Position numbers and translations under genes: made by a program
Shown here: positions 36,573 through 48,114 of the stretch, in pieces
Numbering within the stretch: the stretch's first letter is position 1
Layout: each line of letters opens with the position of its first letter
Notes under the pieces: generated by a model
What the model was told of the DNA's origin: nothing
Database searches by the model: none
The model's input: the letters and a program-made list of their open reading frames with translations, nothing else
Assembly (NCBI GenBank): GCA_025642065.1
Contig: JAODUP010000084.1
Location: 491,001 to 555,000, forward strand
Reading direction: 5' to 3'
DNA from: Paralvinella palmiformis
Lineage: Eukaryota > Annelida > Polychaeta > Terebellida > Alvinellidae
Length of the DNA: 64,000 nucleotides

Positions 36573-36852
36573 AACCCCGCCACCCGCGAATAGCCGCCAA
36601 CTTCACCTACCGCCAGCCTTTGATAAGGACTCGATTTCCTGTTATGATAATTTATCCGCCTCCCGTTATTCGGCCAGCGCCAATGCTCCCAATACGAATA
36701 CCATATATTTCCAAATAAAGCACCCGCTTCCTGAGTGGCTGTCCACGGGAATAGAGAATTCGTTTCGTTTTATGTTAAGGGGAATTGATATCCCAGGCCG
36801 TCGCTGTAGGGGGACGGCCTCTTATAGGGGGTTTATTATTTCCATGCAGGAT

Positions 36853-38207
36853 TTACTGCAGACCATATGGTTGTCTCTTAAGGAGGGGATAAATGGTCTC
36901 GGGGATGATGGATGATCGTCTTAAGAGGTAATTAGCTTTGTCTATTGCGGGAAGGGAATGTTGGACCGGATTGTCTTTTTTAGGGTGGTCACGGGAGATG
37001 ATGACCTCGAATGGGGGGATTAACCATGGAGGTTTTGGGTGGACTAGGGGTGGGTGGATAATCGGTATCTCAAAGTCGTTTTGGATTACCGCTGCCTTGA
37101 GTGTAGAAGTGGTGAGTGGAAACACTCTAGGGTCTTTTTGGAGGCTATCCTGGACTACCGGGGCGGAATATGTAAGAACAGTCTTAATGAGTGCCCTATA
37201 AAGTGTGAGGAGCATGGAGGTGGAAACTCCCTTACTGCTGTTGGAGATTATTTTAAGGATATTGAGACGGCTGGTAAGTTTTTCTTTAATGTATTTGGCA
37301 TGGGGAGTAAAATGTAGTTTGTCGTCTGTGACTACCCCTAGATACCTATCTGTTTTTACTAAATCTATTGGTTGTTCTCCGATAGTGAACCGGGGGATAA
37401 CTTCTGGTCTGCAGTAAAAGAGCATGGCTTTAGTCTTGGAAGCAGAGAAAAAAGTCCAAGACTTTCTTCAGCTGTCATCAGTCGGTGAAGGGCTTGTTGC
37501 ATCCTTCCAAAGGGATCGCGTCCATTTGATACGAGGACAAGGTCGTCGGCATACGCGTGGAGTTTAGTCCCAGTGGTGACAGTTTGTTTAAATATAATAA
37601 TTGCGCCAGTAGTCGACTTTCCTCATACAAATCCGAAGAGATTATGTTGGGTTGGGAGGAGCCAGGTTAGTCTGTTGGCAACCATCTTCTCCATAATCTT
37701 TGAGATATTTTGAAGGAGGGATATCGGCCTGTAGGACGACCCTCCAGGCTTTGGAATAGGTATGACCTTGGCCTTCTTCCATTGTGCTGGTAGAGTGCTT
37801 AGGTGCCAAGAGCTATTGTAAAGTTCAAGTACTTTTAGGAATATTTGGGGGGGCTTTTATGAAAAATTCATAGGAGAAAGTGTCTTTACCTGGTGTAGTT
37901 ATTTTAACAGTTTGAGGGCGTTATTTAATTCATACATGGACAAAGGTCTGTCAGTATTGGATTCTATTTGGATAGCTTCGTGTCGGTCTCTAAATTCTTG
38001 TTGGATCCTTAGTGGTAGGGTGTGGGATGCTGCACGGGTAGCAAAGTGTTTTGCTAGCGTGTCAGCTTCTTCCTTAGGGTTTCTGGTAGTCACTGGTTTC
38101 GTGGAACCTTTAAGCTTACGGATTTCAGACCATAATCGGTTGGTATTCATGGGGGAGTTTCTCACACCAATCGTCCCAGGCCTTGGTCTGAAGTTTCTGC
38201 AGTTCAC
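36853..38207 (-). pseudogene. LINE reverse transcriptase, frameshifted
   Basis: The RT N-terminal region lies at 38207-37899 (NRLWSEIRKLKGS, SMYELNNALKLLK). A damaged core follows, with the catalytic YADD block at about 37543-37554 (AYADDLVLV). The thumb is at 37425-36853 (DRYLGVVTDDKLHFTPHAKY, LLTLYRALIKTVLTYSAP) and ends with a PPW stretch (HPKPPWLIPPFEV). At least two frame changes separate these blocks. Confidence 0.8.
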
Positions 38208-38314
38208 AGTTGGCCTTGAGTTCTTGTTTGGATTCGTCAGTTTTGAGTTGTTTAAAGGCTTTTGTGGCCATACTTAACTGTCGGGTATATATTTTACCTT
38301 CAGGTGGTATGTAG

Positions 38315-39115
38315 TTAGTCCGTCTGTTTGACCTCAGTGTGTCTTGGTTCCGAGAAATCAGCCGCTGACTGCACTGCTTCTAGTATATTGTCTAGATGGA
38401 TATCTATGTTTGGAGGGATGTCAGGTGTCAAAGTCTGTAGGGTTTGCGAATATTTAACCAAGTTAGCTCTTCGGTCATTTGTGGTCTGAATTCTGAAGGT
38501 GTGGGGAATGCCCTGTCTGACAGCAGTGATCATTCCCTGGGAGACGGAGGTAGCCGAGGGTACTTTTGGTTTATGGTATATATGGTAACCAGGAAGTTTA
38601 GGGGCTTTATTGATGCTAGTCATCGTTTCCTGTAATATAATTATGTCTGGGTGTCGATCCCGTATGTGGTTCAGGAGCATGCTTCTTCTAGAATAGAACC
38701 CTCTGATGTTCCAAGAGGTGATGCTGAGGTCGGTGTTTGGGGGCTTTTCTTGGATGCGAGTTTTTTGGGATGTTGGGAATCGTCGGGTCTGGTTTGGAGG
38801 GAGTCTTGGTCTTCGGGGTAGTGTTTCGTCGGTGGGGGGAGCAGTGTGTTTGGTTTTTTTTACTTCTTCCAGTACTGTCTGCAGTAGGGTCCCCTGTGTG
38901 GTTTTTTGTTGGACGTCTTTTAGGGCAACAGCTGCGTCTTTCTTTAGGTCGTCCGGGATTATCTTTATGAGCTCGGTCACTTTGTTCATCAGTGACCAGA
39001 TGTGGCTCATATGCGCCATGATGGCCGCTACAACACTGGCCATATTTGTCTCGGGGCGGTTGGTTGGGGGAGTGGATGGACGTTGTATACTCACGGGAGT
39101 TGTTTCCTGTGTCAC
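38315..39115 (-). pseudogene. LINE ORF1 tail fused to truncated APE endonuclease
   Basis: A 266-codon frame. The first part is helical and charged (SLMNKVTELIKIIPDDLKK), typical of the end of a LINE ORF1. From about residue 133 it reads ITSWNIRGFYSRR and HPDIIILQET, the N-terminal motifs of the APE-type endonuclease (WNxRG, LQET with the metal-binding Glu). After AVRQGIPHTFRI and RRANLVKYS it jumps to DNILEAVQSAADFSEPRH, a segment normally found just before the RT. The catalytic centre with the GDFN and SDH motifs is absent, so most of the endonuclease has been deleted. Confidence 0.8.
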
Positions 39116-39223
39116 CGAAGGGAGTTCCGGGAAGTCTGTTGTCAGGTTGTACTCCTGAGAGACGGTCTTGATCCATGGATGACTGGCGGCTGGTGCGGTC
39201 GCTGGAAGCGTGGCTCTGGTAGG

Positions 39224-39867
39224 CTATGCTGCCCTGTTCCATGGGTTGGAGCTGGCCGAGGTCGTCGCTATCGGCCAGGCTTTGGGCCTGGGTATAACGC
39301 CCAGCCGGAATTGGGTCGATGTCACCCATTCCATCCTCGAGGGACATCTTCTGTTGGCGGTGGCGTGTTTCTGCCTGCAATTCAGGCATACTGGCTCCAC
39401 TTTTCGCGGGACTGTGTGTTGTTTTCTTGTGGGCTCTTCCAGAGGGTAACATCTCGGGCCGTACCTGCAGCTTTTCGCTACATGCCCCCATCTGTAGCAC
39501 CGGTAGCACTGTAGTGGGTCGGGAACATATGGCCTCACTGTCAAGTAGGTCCGAAGCCTATCCGTATTTTCTCCGGGGGGCGGGTGGTGGTAAGCACAAA
39601 GCAGGTCGCTGGAGTGCCTCCTTTCGCGATCCTTACAGCTTTGGTAATATGGTGGAGTCCGATAAAATAGTCAGGCTCCTCCATTAGAGGTACGCATACA
39701 ATGACGTACCTCTTTTCGGGGGGTCCGTGCTCCAAGGGTTCGAAGGCTACCGGCCTGCCGTTCAGGATCTTGATAGATACTATGAAGTCCCGTGTCTCCT
39801 CTATTGTTGCAGAGAGAATGGTATGCCTCTCCTTGTTTATGTTTTGAATAATTTGAGCAGTTTGCAT
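39224..39867 (-). pseudogene. LINE ORF1 (gag-like, CCHC zinc knuckles), frameshifted
   Basis: RNA-binding nucleocapsid-like protein of the LINE. The first part (39867-39541) opens MQTAQIIQNINKERH, with EEPDYFIGLHHITKAVRIAK. It ends in a stop just where the adjacent frame (39544-39224) continues with CYRCYRWGHVAKSC, a CX2CX4HX4C zinc knuckle, and CLNCRQKHATANRRC, a second one. The two parts overlap by a few bases in different frames, so a single indel breaks the ORF. Confidence 0.8.
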
Positions 39868-39870
39868 ATC

Positions 39871-40496
39871 CTGTCCTTCCGTCGAGCAGTTCTTATGTCT
39901 TTTAGTCTTATTAAAACTTTTTGGGGTTTGTGTTGAGCGAGTCAGTTAGACATTTGAAACAACACCTAGCTCACTTCTCATTGGCTGATGCAACAGCTCG
40001 GTAAACGACGCAAGGTTTCGCCAGCTCGTTCTGCGCTTACCAGAGACAGTCACGCGACAGCAGCAGAAAATGTTCAGTCTTTTTAGCATAACGAACTAGT
40101 CGGTTAGATATATGAATATATCTAGTCTGAAAAAATAAATAGTCTTAATAAAGACTTTTGTAGGTAATATTACTTAGATATACGAATATATCTAAGTGGA
40201 ACAGCAGAGATATAGTCTTGATTAAGACTTTTTGTCAAAGTAACAGCAGTCAGTAAGCAGAGTAGCGAAACAACAGTAATCTGGTAGCAAAAGAGCGAGA
40301 GAGTGCTGTGTGTGTGTCGCGAGATGAAATCATGTGTCGGAATAGAGAAGAATGGCCACATGAATGTTTTTTTCTGATCTATCCGAAGATTGTCAATGGT
40401 CTTCCATATGCTGGGATGAGAACAGCCAACGAGTGATCAGAACGAGATATTCCAAGATTCACATATGTTGTTTGTTCTGGATCCTCCACAGAGGGT
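39871..40496. other. Probable LINE 5' region and unassigned DNA
   Basis: Between the LINE ORF1 and the MULE relic. Near-palindromic words recur: tagatatatgaatatatcta (about 40105) and tagatatacgaatatatcta (about 40174), each followed by agtctt...aagact. These can form small hairpins. Confidence 0.4.
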
Positions 40497-41285
40497 TATA
40501 TTGTGAACGTTCCACAGTTCGGGGGAAATGATGGTGCTATACGACGCATTTTTATGGGAGGAATCACACCATCTGGACCGACTGAGCGCTGGATTCTGCG
40601 ATAGAAGCCAGAAACATACGTTGCGTCGAAGTAATCAATGAGAGGTTCAAGGCCTTCTGGTGTGTGTTCCTTGGGATACTGGAGTCCTTGTGGAACCTCG
40701 GATACTGGCAAGAAGACTAACCCATCGAGCATCCCGCAGAATAGCTTCACTTCTTCATCAGAACGATAGCGGGCTACAAGTCCCAACTGTTGCAGCTTAC
40801 GCCATGTACTCTGAGTAAGGTGATGGATGCAGCCTTTGTTTTGGATGGCTGTGCCGAGGCTACTGCTGACAGCATTGATGGCAGCCTGCCCGAAGTCGTC
40901 GATAATAGTGGTTGGATACGGTTGAAACCTCAACTCACTGCACCTGTCTAATACCGCGGTGATCGCCTCTTCATAGACGGCTTGAGTTTTGCTCGGAAGG
41001 ATGGCGTACATACAACTGATTGCACTTTCAGCCAAGGGGACACGTTTCACGTACAGCTGCTGGAAAATTGATGGCGCCGAAAAAGATTCCGTCTATGTGC
41101 CATGTATCTGAGCGGGCGAGTTGCGTCAACACGGCATCAGAATCAAACACTATGATTCTCTCAGCTGCCTCTGGCCCGCTGTCATGAATACGAAATTGTT
41201 CATCTTCAGTCCTTATGGTACATCATTCGTCTGGCAAAACGAGATATGACAGACTAGATGGACTTTGGGGGAAGATCTTGCGCTT
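40497..41285 (-). pseudogene. MULE-type transposase fragment
   Basis: Mutator-like DDE transposase remnant. Minus-strand blocks in order: DSGPEAAERIIVFDSD, SDTWHIDGIFFGA (first catalytic Asp region, 'TWxxDGTF' in the family), QQLYVKRVPLAESAISCMYA (after a frameshift near 41062), TTIIDDFGQAAINAV (second Asp region), GCIHHLTQSTWRKLQQLG, VKLFCGMLDGLVFLP and LIDYFDATYVSGFYRR. The family continues past MRRIAPSFPP, but here it runs into a stop. An in-frame TGA lies near 41232. It is close to the dispersed invertebrate MULE/FLYWCH-type proteins; no zinc finger was seen. Confidence 0.85.
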
Positions 41286-41384
41286 TCTCGACGTATGCAT
41301 CGCTTTACGGAATCAGGAACACCCATGGACACTCCAGGGATGCTGTAGCTGTATGGTCAGCTGGGTAACCGTCGAATGTAAGAC

Positions 41385-41990
41385 ATACCACAGCTCGCAG
41401 TAAACAACACGTATGTGTGGTTCAATGGCGACTTACTACATACACAAGATAACTACTTTGACACCACAGTTTACATTCAACAGTAATTTTCTGGTCAAAC
41501 ATTTCGACACTTCAGATGCTGACCTCAGCTTTATCCTGGGTTCGAAAAATTAAACAAATCCTACCTATATGAACCGTATCGATAGACGTCCGACTGGTCT
41601 AGCGTCGCAAGTTCTTCTCTAACCTGAGTGAAACGTAGGCTTTTATAGGCCCTCAGCGTGTTAACAAACATTACAGTTTGTTGACCACGTGAGACAATGT
41701 ACACCAACTCGCTATGGAAGCAGTGAAGTGATTTAGCTTCAAAAAATAAAGTAGCAATACTGCACAACGGATTATTACTGGACTAGAACGGAATATTGTC
41801 TCAAACCTGAGTAAATACTATAACTTACTCAAGCCTAACATCTAATCCTCATACGTTTCCGTTCATCACTTAGTGAACGTTCATCCACGCCTAATTTAGC
41901 ATTCCTAAGTATATATATGCAGTTAAGTGTGGTCGGATCTAAATTAAAGCGCCTATTCACATGATCTATTTGACCCATGGTCGAGAACAG
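41385..41990. repeat. Repeat block B, copy 1
   Basis: Starts acagctcgcagtaaacaaca and is similar along about 600 bases to 46432-46997, with scattered substitutions and small indels (for example caacagtaattttctg is shared, while the copies differ in a deletion right after it). The right part reads aaattaaagcgcctattcac in this copy. Coding content not recognised. Confidence 0.8.
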
Positions 41991-42091
41991 CGGATTTCAG
42001 GCAGATCTCCGATACTGCGAATGACACGTCGGGATTATAATAGCTATTCAACATTCAATAATTTTCCTATATAAGTGTAACCTAATTACTC

Positions 42092-42308
42092 ACAATATGG
42101 GGAAAACTCTCTCCGCAGCCTAATACCGATGGAGATGCCTGCCGGAGTAACAAACGACTCCAGGAGTATAAATTTAATGTGGTCAGCCACCCACTATGTG
42201 GGAAGCCGAGAAATTCATCTCTGGAAAAGTTTCGACCTCTTGCTGGGTTCGAACCTGTAACCCTTTGTACCAAGTGCCAGGTGCTTAACCGCTAGACCAC
42301 CGGAGCTC
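42092..42308 (-). mobile_element. SINE family 2, partial copy
   Basis: Read on minus: gagctccggtggtctagcgg, ttaagcacctggcacttggt (tRNA-like head with A box), acaggttcgaacccagcaag (B box), then gaggtcgaaacttttccaga and the gtgggtggctgaccac body. It matches 51051-51398 and 55655-55932, but the far end is lost. Confidence 0.8.
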
Positions 42309-42335
42309 ACTACCGTATCGATAGACATCCGTCTG

Positions 42336-42367
<32 letters not shown>

Positions 42368-42823
42368 GCGTGTATGTGTATGTATGTGCGTGCGTGCGTG
42401 CGTGCGTGTTTATACAAGATTAATAGATAGTTGGTATGCTTCGAATGGAGGTCTTCTAAACATGACCATGGAGATACGAACAATGCCGAGATTGTTCATG
42501 ATATGCTTCATTGAATCACATAAATATATATAGGCCTATTTATCGGTTTTGCGGTTAGACATCGAGACAGGTGTTTATCGTGCGGTGATACATCGGAATT
42601 GATACTTGATTAGTATTTAAATAATTTGAAAGTTGACGCATTTCCGGTAGGTATCATAATTACTTTGTTATTGTCGTTGTTACGTTGTTATTCTAAGCAC
42701 GTCAGATAAACATAATTATTAGTATTGTTTCTCGTATTAACGAAGCAGCCGTAGTCAATTTCATATCTCATTAAATGCGACACATGCGTGCTAGAAATGT
42801 GAAACCCGATAGACGTTAAAAAA
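42309..42823. other. Unassigned DNA with TA/TG run
   Basis: TA then TG/CG repeats at about 42342-42408. Nothing coding recognised. Confidence 0.4.
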
Positions 42824-43851
42824 ACACCGATGATGTCATTGGCAGCAAACAAACCCTCGCGTAATTTGAGTTGCATTTGTACGGAGTAAAGTCGGAACTT
42901 TTTACTCGTGTAAATAATTAAACGTTTTGTCCTCTGGTTGGCATTTGAATGTCAAACTGTAATAAGCGTGATCGTGAAATAAAAAGGAAGTTCGAATATT
43001 TCAGAACGTGTTCAAATGATAGTAACGGGAACCATATGTTTCTAATCCACTTTTCGGCCAGCGGATCATTCAGTCTTCTGATGACGTCATGGGGCTCTTC
43101 CTTAAGGCTGGTATCAAGCTGAAGCACATTAGAAGTTCATGATACAAGACAAATACATAAAACTAAAAACAATCATCTTCCCAGGGGAGCTAAATTTGAA
43201 ATACTGATAAATATCATCAACCTTCGAACGAATACGTGGTTTTGAAGAAAAGATTGTTTTAATAATACAAATGCAATTAGATGGTATAACTAATTCAAAG
43301 GCTACACTTTTAAGAGAGCAACCTTTAAGAATCATATTGTTAGAAGACCATCTTGACCGTCCGTTTTACATGTACGAGGTTTGCTGAGGTGTAATTTAAA
43401 AAAAGGTTATCCGTCACATTTCAATAACGCGAATGATTTACGATTCGAATCTGAGATTACCGCGATACGAGAAATAAATTCTAACACGAACGACAGTCGT
43501 TGGAAACTAAATCCCGTCGGGAACCGTCATACGATCTTCACAGATAATTGATCATCACTAACTGATCATCACTAACTGATCATCACTAACTGATCATCGA
43601 TAACTAATCATTAATAACTAATCATCATACCTGTCCCAGCTCGCTCGCCATTATTACTTCTTGCTCTAAGATCAATGAGCTGACTAATCTAATGCCAATC
43701 AGTTAATCTAGCCGTCCCTACATCTATTTTTTTTTTTGGGGGGGGGGTGATCAGACAGAATAAACTAATCGATATCGATTTGAAAGAATCGTCTCATATC
43801 AATATATTATGATACAAAGACAGTGGAAGGATATGTCATACGTCATACAGC

Positions 43852-43892
<41 letters not shown>

Positions 43893-44040
43893 ATTAGATT
43901 ACGGATGTGTGAAGAGTTCCTATATGTTGAAGTTTTTTAGCTTCTCTTGAACGCATATTTGTTACATTTTATTGGAAATCCCCGTCCCCCCACACAAAGA
44001 ACAATATTGCTCTTCTAAACATCAATTTGTGTAGAAAATA

Positions 44041-44080
<40 letters not shown>

Positions 44081-44104
44081 CTGGTCTGGTCTGGTCTACT
44101 CATC
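42824..44104. repeat. Duplicated block A, copy 1
   Basis: Near-identical to 45021-46305 in direct orientation (1281 against 1285 bases). The differences I see lie mostly in length-variable runs (AAT repeats, the T/G homopolymers and the GT run). It contains a 15-bp tandem array actgatcatcact-aa near 43553-43625 and an AAT microsatellite. Short minus-strand open frames are identical in both copies, which reflects the recency of the duplication, not selection. Confidence 0.93.
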
Positions 44105-45023
44105 GGTCGGGTACATCGTGAGACATCAGGGTTTCCTTAGCTGGTGCTATTTCGAATACTCAGCATGTTTCACACTTGCTGATGTATTGTTTCAGTTCTG
44201 ATGACATACCTGGCTAGAAGAGACATTCTCTGGCTCTTCTTAAACAACCTTCAATCCCAATATGCGATGTATGAACTGCTTTCTTCATGTCAGCTCGAAG
44301 ACCAATGGGTATGACAATCTGTTCACCTTTGAAAACAAGACCATTCTGTGTGGTTAATTCATCACGCATACCATAGTATGGTATCAAATTAGGTGGTACA
44401 TCGGATTTCTGGTCTGGCCATCCATGCATGATAATTTGTTCTAGTGGATATTACAACATCTGTCAAAATTGAAAGTCTCCCTCTGTTCACCTGTATATTA
44501 TCCAGATTTACGGTGCACAATGTGATGTCAATAAACGTTGTTATTTCTTACTACGTGCTCGTATTCATGTTATTACATCATTCGAAGCTACATCATACAT
44601 ATAAATGTTTCAGTATGTTCTATTCAGTAGAACAATTAAAAAGTTGATAACGCCAGTTGAGAACACATGACTTTATTAGGCCAATCAAATACTGTTTATA
44701 AGAAGACGTTTTACTTCCCGTTTTAACTTGGGGCGCCGTTTTGAATTCAAGGAGCGCAGCGCCTCTGGCGAACGGGGGCAGATTATCACGGACAGCTCTC
44801 TTCGTTAACCTAATGGCACTGGTTCATTCTGCGCCGCTTTCGGCTGCAGTAACAGGAAAAGTATACACAAATAAAGGCATTCCCGAAAGGAAATGAAAGC
44901 TAGTATAAAAATTAGATACGGTCTGGCTCCTTGTCGCGCACAACAAGACGCAACAAATGATCCATATTTTGGTGAAGATGATTACGTAATCCCAACATGA
45001 AATGAGGCGGAACTCAATTGACA
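44103..45023 (-). repeat. Inverted copy of the integrase 5' block (arm C-left)
   Basis: Reverse complement of 47194-48114, 921 bases each, with very few differences (one seen changes Glu to Lys in a short frame). It carries, on minus, the zinc-binding N-terminal part of the gypsy-type integrase, the LTR end fragment and a dispersed repeat. It abuts A copy 1 on the left and A copy 2 on the right with 2-3 bases shared at each junction. Confidence 0.93.
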
Positions 45024-46047
45024 CCGATGATGTCATTGGCAGCAAACAAACCCTCGCGTAATTTGAGTTGCATTTGTACGGAGTAAAGTCGGAACTTTTT
45101 ACTCGTGTAAATAATTAAACGTTTTGTCCTCTGGTTGGCATTTGAATGTCAAACTGTAATAAGCGTGATCGTGAAATAAAAAGGAAGTTCGAATATTTCA
45201 GAACGTGTTCAAATGATAGTAACGGGAACCATATGTTTCTAATCCACTTTTCGGCCAGCGGATCATTCAGTCTTCTGATGACGTCATGGGGCTCTTCCTT
45301 AAGGCTGGTATCAAGCTGAAGCACATTAGAAGTTCATGATACAAGACAAATACATAAAACTAAAAACAATCATCTTCCCAGGGGAGCTAAATTTGAAATA
45401 CTGATAAATATCATCAACCTTCGAACGAATACGTGGTTTTGAAGAAAAGATTGTTTTAATAATACAAATGCAATTAGATGGTATAACTAATTCAAAGGCT
45501 ACACTTTTAAGAGAGCAACCTTTAAGAATCATATTGTTAGAAGACCATCTTGACCGTCCGTTTTACATGTACGAGGTTTGCTGAGGTGTAATTTAAAAAA
45601 AGGTTATCCGTCACATTTCAATAACGCGAATGATTTACGATTCGAATCTGAGATTACCGCGATACGAGAAATAAATTCTAACACGAACGACAGTCGTTGG
45701 AAACTAAATCCCGTCGGGAACCGTCATACGATCTTCACAGATAATTGATCATCACTAACTGATCATCACTAACTGATCATCACTAACTGATCATCGATAA
45801 CTAATCATTAATAACTAATCATCATACCTGTCCCAGCTCGCTCGCCATTATTACTTCTTGCTCTAAGATCAATGAGCTGACTAATCTAATGCCAATCAGT
45901 TAATCTAGCCGTCCCTACATCTATTTTTTTTTTGGGGGGGGGGTGATCAGACAGAATAAACTAATCGATATCGATTTGAAAGAATCGTCTCATATCAATA
46001 TATTATGATACAAAGACAGTGGAAGGATATGTCATACGTCATACAGC

Positions 46048-46097
<50 letters not shown>

Positions 46098-46305
46098 ATT
46101 AGATTACGGATGTGTGAAGAGTTCCTATATGTTGAAGTTTTTTAGCTTCTCTTGAACGCATATTTGTTACATTTTATTGGAAATCCCCGTCCCCCCACAC
46201 AAAGAACAATATTGCTCTTCTAAACATCAATTTGTGTAGAAAATAATGTGTGTGTGTGTGTGTGTGTGTGTGGGGTCGTGTCTGGTCTGGTCTGGTCTAC
46301 TCATC
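45021..46305. repeat. Duplicated block A, copy 2
   Basis: Second, near-identical copy of 42824-44104. After ctactcatc it continues with agcctgtggggaccagc instead of ggtcgggtacatc, which marks the breakpoint. Confidence 0.93.
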
Positions 46306-46431
46306 AGCCTGTGGGGACCAGCTAATTCGCTTTTCGTACGCGACAAATATGTCACGCCCACAGGAAAGCGGCTACATGCAGGCTACGTACAAAAAGCGGA
46401 AGAACGTAAAAACATACCATTTGATATCACA

Positions 46432-46992
46432 GCTCGCAATAAACAACACGTGCGTGTGGTTCAATGGTGACTTGCTACATACATATCATAAACTATTTTG
46501 ACACCACAGTTTACATTCTACAGTAATTTTCTGTGGTCCAAAAGAAACCTGTATATAAAACATTTCGACACCTCAGATGCTGACCTCAGCTTTATTCTGG
46601 GTTCGAATAACTGAATAAATCCTACCTATATGAACCATGTATCAATACAAGGCCGACTAGTCTGGCATCAAAGTTCTTCTCTAACCTAAGTGAAAATTCA
46701 AGCCTTTTATATACCCCCAGCGTGTTAACAAATATTACAGTTTGTTCATAACAAAGAGAATGTACACTAACTCAGTATGGACTCACTGAAGCGATTTAAT
46801 TTAGCAATACTGCACAATGGGTTATTACTGGACTAGAACGAAATATCGTCTCAAACCTGAGTAAATACTATGATTTACTCGAACCTAACAGCTAACCCTC
46901 ATATGTTTCCGTTCATCACTAAGGGAACGTTCATTCACGCCTAATTTAGCGTCCCTAAGTATATGCAGTTAGGTGTGGTGGGATCTAAATTA

Positions 46993-46997
<5 letters not shown>
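46432..46997. repeat. Repeat block B, copy 2
   Basis: Diverged copy of 41385-41990 (acagctcgcaataaacaaca at the left, tgtggtgggatctaaattaa at the right), followed by a GT run to about 47027. The preceding stretch 46306-46431 contains an open frame (TYKKRKNVKTYHLISQ) which I cannot assign. Confidence 0.8.
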
Positions 46998-47028
<31 letters not shown>

Positions 47029-47193
47029 TTAAGAAGCTACTATATGTCAGTAACTACTCATAATTATGTTCTCTCTGGCTATGTACATTAGTATGCTTCG
47101 TTTGAAAAATGTAGAGCTATCGTTTCGTTTTAAACGAAGAGGCTTTTCTTACCATTGATAGGTGCATTTAAGCAGCGTCCAAATTTGTACGAA

Positions 47194-48114
47194 TGTCAAT
47201 TGAGTTCCGCCTCATTTCATGTTGGGATTACGTAATCATCTTCACCAAAATATGGATCATTTGTTGCGTCTTGTTGTGCGCGACAAGGAGCCAGACCGTA
47301 TCTAATTTTTATACTAGCTTTCATTTCCTTTCGGGAATGCCTTTATTTGTGTATACTTTTCCTGTTACTGCAGCCAAAAGCGGCGCAGAATGAACCAGTG
47401 CCATTAGGTTAACGAAGAGAGCTGTCCGTGATAATCTGCCCCCGTTCGCCAGAGGCGCTGCGCTCCTTGAATTCAAAACGGCGCCCCAAGTTAAAACGGG
47501 AAGTAAAACGTCTTCTTATAAACAGTATTTGATTGGCCTAATAAAGTCATGTGTTCTCAACTGGCGTTATCAACTTTTTAATTGTTCTACTGAATAGAAC
47601 ATACTGAAACATTTATATGTATGATGTAGCTTCGAATGATGTAATAACATGAATACGAGCACGTAGTAAGAAATAACAACGTTTATTGACATCACATTGT
47701 GCACCGTAAATCTGGATAATATACAGGTGAACAGAGGGAGACTTTCAATTTTGACAGATGTTGTAATATCCACTAGAACAAATTATCATGCATGGATGGC
47801 CAGACCAGAAATCCGATGTACCACCTAATTTGATACCATACTATGGTATGCGTGATGAATTAACCACACAGAATGGTCTTGTTTTCAAAGGTGAACAGAT
47901 TGTCATACCCATTGGTCTTCGAGCTGACATGAAGAAAGCAGTTCATACATCGCATATTGGGATTGAAGGTTGTTTAAGAAGAGCCAGAGAATGTCTCTTC
48001 TAGCCAGGTATGTCATCAGAACTGAAACAATACATCAGCAAGTGTGAAACATGCTGAGTATTCGAAATAGCACCAGCTAAGGAAACCCTGATGTCTCACG
48101 ATGTACCCGACCGA
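47194..48114 (+). repeat. Arm C-right of the inverted repeat
   Basis: Pairs with 44103-45023. Its left part (47289-47530) is itself a dispersed repeat with another copy at 58957-59215. Then come 78 bases similar to the end of the LTR at 49210-49410 (47534-47611), and the 18-bp LTR start tgttgtaatatccactag at 47759-47776, fused directly to the integrase coding relic. Confidence 0.9.

Larger units (their letters stand above)
36853..39870 (-). mobile_element. I-like non-LTR retrotransposon, broken and internally deleted
   Basis: LINE read on the minus strand. ORF1 with zinc knuckles lies at 39870-39224, a fused helical region plus endonuclease start at 39115-38315, and RT at about 38207-36853. 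Several frameshifts and a missing endonuclease core make it inactive. The I/Nimbus-type assignment rests on the CCHC ORF1, the APE-type endonuclease start and the PPW-containing region after RT; an RNase H domain expected beyond the RT is at best vestigial at about 36600-36800. The less AT-rich stretch 39880-40370 may be its 5'UTR. Confidence 0.85.

Noticed and set aside
43553..43625. Possible CRISPR-like array of short repeats (also the 36-bp array at 35673)
   Set aside because: The repeats are directly adjacent with no unique spacers, and the genome is eukaryotic.
42918..45532. Short minus-strand ORFs that are identical in two places (69 and 68 codons)
   Set aside because: Identity is explained by the recent duplication of block A; no family similarity.
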